Positions 60,693 through 64,000 of a stretch of 64,000 nucleotides of DNA are shown piece after piece. The position numbers and the translations under genes are program-made. Position 1 is the first letter of the stretch, and every line of letters starts with the position of its first letter. This DNA is from Taenia hydatigena. Taxonomy: Eukaryota; Platyhelminthes; Cestoda; Cyclophyllidea; Taeniidae. The notes beneath the pieces were generated by a model. It had not been told where the DNA came from, searched no databases, and saw only the letters and a list, made by a program, of their open reading frames with translations. The stretch covers positions 1-64,000 of the forward strand of contig JADWOT020001340.1 of NCBI GenBank assembly GCA_036345935.2, written 5' to 3'.

Positions 60693-63600
60693 TTTCTCCA
60701 CTTTTCGGTAGGAATGCGCCAAGACCCATACTTTGCTCCGTGAAGTTGTGATAGAGAGGATGTCAGCGGAATTAGTGAATTCCTCAACAAAGAACAAAAG
60801 TTCAGACCAGGAATGTAAGTGGTGCTTTTTGAGTTCATTGAGAACTGCCCGCCACATGGCAGGTGGATTTTCTTCTAAGGTAATCGCTCGTCTTTGGGAA
60901 AGTGTTAAGTGCCAAGTTGTAGGGTGAAGTGATCAACCTTTGCTGGCCGAATTCGTAAAAGACGATAAGATTTGTAAAATACCATACACCTTTCTCAACT
61001 TGAAGTCGCAAATATGCGATTCCTAGTTTCCAAGGCTTTTACAGAAACCGATTTCACTGAGCGGTACGGCAGATTGTATGTGGTCTAAGTACAGAATTGG
61101 CCTGGTGATCCATGTGTTAAGAGCACAACGAATGCATTTTATCCTCATTAGTTATCATTTCTTTATTACTTATTATTGCATTCTTGGTCTTAGTTGGCGC
61201 TGTCCCTGCTTTCCTTTCTCCTGCAAACCTTAGGTAAAGATAGAATATTATTTGCGTAATTTTATTTTTGATTCGCTGTAGACCTTCATAGGAATCATAT
61301 CGTTCTTCCGCACAACAGCTGTGCCATCGCACTGACGCTGCTTACGCTCGATTTCCTATCTAGTAGAGCCTCAGTGCAAAGTTTATAAGAGACTTTTAAA
61401 GCAATGGAATTAAAATCAGGTTGAAGAAAAGTCCTCTGGTGTATTTTGCATGTAAATTGACAATTACGTGCTGGATTGGTACGCCTATTCCCATTGAAAA
61501 ATAGCCTCAGTCTAATTAAATTTGACTCACTTGATATGACACAAACGCTCTTCTTTGCTTTTGTGCACTGAGGCCATGCGATCGCCCCCACCATCGAGTC
61601 CCTGCCGTTGCCAGCGGAGTGCTGCGCTCCAAGGAAGGCAACTTTTATGCCTCCGCGTCTGCAAGCATTCATTTCCTCACATCTTGATGTTGTTCCCCTA
61701 CCCACTAACTTCGCCAATGCCTGATAACTTGCTGTAAAATCACTAATGAATCGGTGGCAGATAACATTGTCTTTAGCATGTCTTAAACTTAGATTTAATT
61801 GGTATTGCTCTCATTCCTCCCATTCTTTAATATTGATTCGTCTGCTTCGAGTAAAGTCACCTACTTGTAGTTTAAACAGTTCTAACAAAATCACACCTTG
61901 TCCTACATAATTAAATTTGGTATAATTTAAACCAGTGCATCGGACGATGAGCATAAAAGTGCAGTCAAAGCAACAGAATACAGTCAAGTTCTGATGCTCT
62001 TAATAATATAGCAATGGAAATAAATAAATTCCTTTACCGAACAATCAAATTGCGCCCGCTTCCAATTAGTTACCACCAAAACTTAGAGCCGACCGCCAAA
62101 ATGAGGTGTGTCAAAAGGCGATGGCGATGCTGGGTTTTAGTGCACGGATGATTGGCTAGCAGTGGATCTGTTAAGGATCATCACTTCTATGAGCTTATTG
62201 CAGCCCCCTATTTTGCAGAGGCACAGATACCCCTTTTACTGGACGCTGGGTTTGGTGAAAGGGTTAAATTTGGATGGGGTTCGGTAAATGCGCTACTCGC
62301 AAGATCACCAGCACTAGGGTTAAAATATCCTAAGAACATTTCCGGGACGTCCCTTCCACCAAACATCTTCCTCATTCGACTTGCGCAACTAACTTCTCTG
62401 TGGAATGAAATGCAGTCGGTTTCGGTGTAAAGTTTAAATTAGCAAAACTAGAATTTTGCAAAAACAAAACAAGCGAATTTGGGCCATTATAACCCGCAAG
62501 CATGCACTGTAGGTATCACTGGCCTCGATGACAGAAAAGCAAATGACGGATCCGCATTTATGCACTCTCAGGCTCACACTAAGAAGCAGTCGAACAGTCT
62601 TCTCCTTATATGTTCATCTCTCTCCTAAGCGAGACTGTACTCTGAGCACTGAAATGCTGCCTCCTCCGCATGGAACAAAGTGACCCGCCATAGGGGGTGA
62701 TGCAATGAAGGTGGCTACGGATGAGTGATGGTGCGCATGGGATTTAACGATTTTAGTAGTCGCTATCGGATGGTTGCTGTCATCATTCAATCAATATCTT
62801 TAGGGAGAACGTGTCAGATGGCAGACTAATTACGTATAGCTACGCTGCTTTTAATCATCGATCACATAACATTCATCGTCCTACCATAGCCCACTCTGAA
62901 TTTTCGGAAGGATTGGAGCGCTATACATGTGGCAAATAAATTGGCATCAACCAAGAATTTGACGCCATTTCCTGACAAACGCTAGTGATAACCAGTATGG
63001 TACGAATTGTATGCAATGATAAAAAAACAAGGCAGAAATGAGGAACGTTACTAAATGCGACTTTATTACACTTAAAAATCCTACGATGTTCGGTGACCCT
63101 CGTAAAGTGGTAAACTTTCTCTGTTATTCTGCGTAGCCGAATATTTCGAGAACTGTTACACTCACTTGCAAATATGCGACAGTGTATTCTACTATGGCCT
63201 TAAAGGAGGGTACACTGCCGTATATAGCCATTGGAAGTTTTATATCATGCATTCGAGCTGCAGAAGATATCAAGCAAGTGATGCTCGCATCGTCCGCTAA
63301 ATGAAGGTGAGTCTTAGATACCGTGACTTTCTCTCCTAGCATATATGCTCTTCGTCAAACCGATCATACACATACTTAGATTGCAAATCTGTGTTAAGGA
63401 AAATTATGAATGTATCCTCCAAGAGCCTTATTTAAAAGGCACTCCGGATTGATTTCCTCAAGCACAGGTGACTATTAGTATCCCGGGAAATTGGCAAAGT
63501 ACTTACTTTAAATCAAACGACAATAGAGTAGTAAAATATTTATTTGTCTAATATGTTGAAATTAAACATGAGCGCAATGGTTGTTACAGTGGAGCTATAC

Positions 63601-64000
63601 TTCGCTATAACTATAAAAGAGTTGTGCTGCAAGGAGCGAAGGGTTCATAAAAAAATAACATAATTAGAATCCCTAGAGAGGATACTTGTGACGATGCAAT
63701 CGAAGACGCAAATCGTTGCACCATCCAAAGCAAGCGGAGAGGAGCATTTGAAACCTATGTAAGGCATGACTCGTAATGTGGAGAGCTAAGTTGTACCCAC
63801 CAATTTGGTGGAGCTAAGTGAAGTACATTCACCACAAATTCATTCAAGCTGGTAGTCGCGCAACAAAACAAGGGTGTAGGAATTGAGAGCAACAACATCG
63901 GTGAGGACACTGACGACACTCATGCAAACACTGAGAGGTGAAGCCTACAACATCATAGTGGGTCACTAAAAGCCTGCATAAATGTTTTCGAAATGGGAAT
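60693..64000. other. No recognisable gene
   Basis: Unique DNA beyond the right arm. The longest frame is 61295-61717 (minus, 140 codons), overlapped by 61555-61737 on the other strand; neither shows a motif. No RNA gene or repeat was seen. Confidence 0.4.

Noticed and set aside
1..64000. CRISPR arrays, operons, bacterial-type promoters and terminators
   Set aside because: No regularly spaced repeats and no compact gene clusters; the gene shows spliceosomal introns, so the DNA is eukaryotic.

Overview
The window reads as eukaryotic nuclear DNA, AT-rich, with genes cut into many short exons and one 628-base run of N (46280-46907). Several introns of the only clearly recognisable gene are very short (41, 42, 44 and 66 nt) among others of 80-700 nt. 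The 3' splice sites are of the TAG/AAG/CAG type without a nematode-like TTTTCAG consensus. Together with the metazoan receptor guanylate cyclase (rGC), this best suggests an invertebrate such as a parasitic flatworm (cestode-like). That assignment is an inference; the sequence holds no diagnostic marker such as rRNA.

Layout. Positions 1-26350 are gene-poor. They hold a decayed tandem duplication (about 1830-3500), a weak P4-ATPase-like coding remnant (about 4230-4550), a tRNA-like relic near 8345-8415, two diverged copies of one dispersed repeat with an LTR-retrotransposon Gag-like ORF (14798-16066 and 23591-24790, same orientation), and several unassigned ORFs. From about 26350 to 60692 lies the dominant structure, a large inverted duplication. 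The left arm is about 26350-41545, the right arm about 45568-60692, and a roughly 4.0 kb unique spacer (41546-45567) lies between them. Paired positions sum to about 87085-87087 over the rGC gene, so the arms have almost no net indels there. The N gap lies in the right arm opposite 40177-40831 of the left arm. Positions 60692-64000 show nothing recognisable.

Each arm carries one copy of the same rGC gene (17 exons traced, about 1129 codons), convergent, with 3' ends facing the spacer. All expected domains are present: signal peptide, ANF-type ligand-binding ectodomain, one transmembrane helix, kinase-homology domain, dimerisation coiled coil and class III cyclase domain. Both copies are broken at different places. 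The left copy has stops at 34601, 34786, 34801 and 36503, a lost splice acceptor at 36346-36347 and a catalytic Arg-to-Lys change. The right copy has stops at 57849, 56990 and 51898 and a lost acceptor at 54099-54100. Identity between arms is mosaic: near-identical blocks, including a microsatellite of equal length, alternate with clearly diverged blocks, and the outer ends are most diverged. This pattern suggests an old inverted duplication partly homogenised by gene conversion. Transcribed, it could fold into a long hairpin RNA. An assembly artefact must be excluded first.
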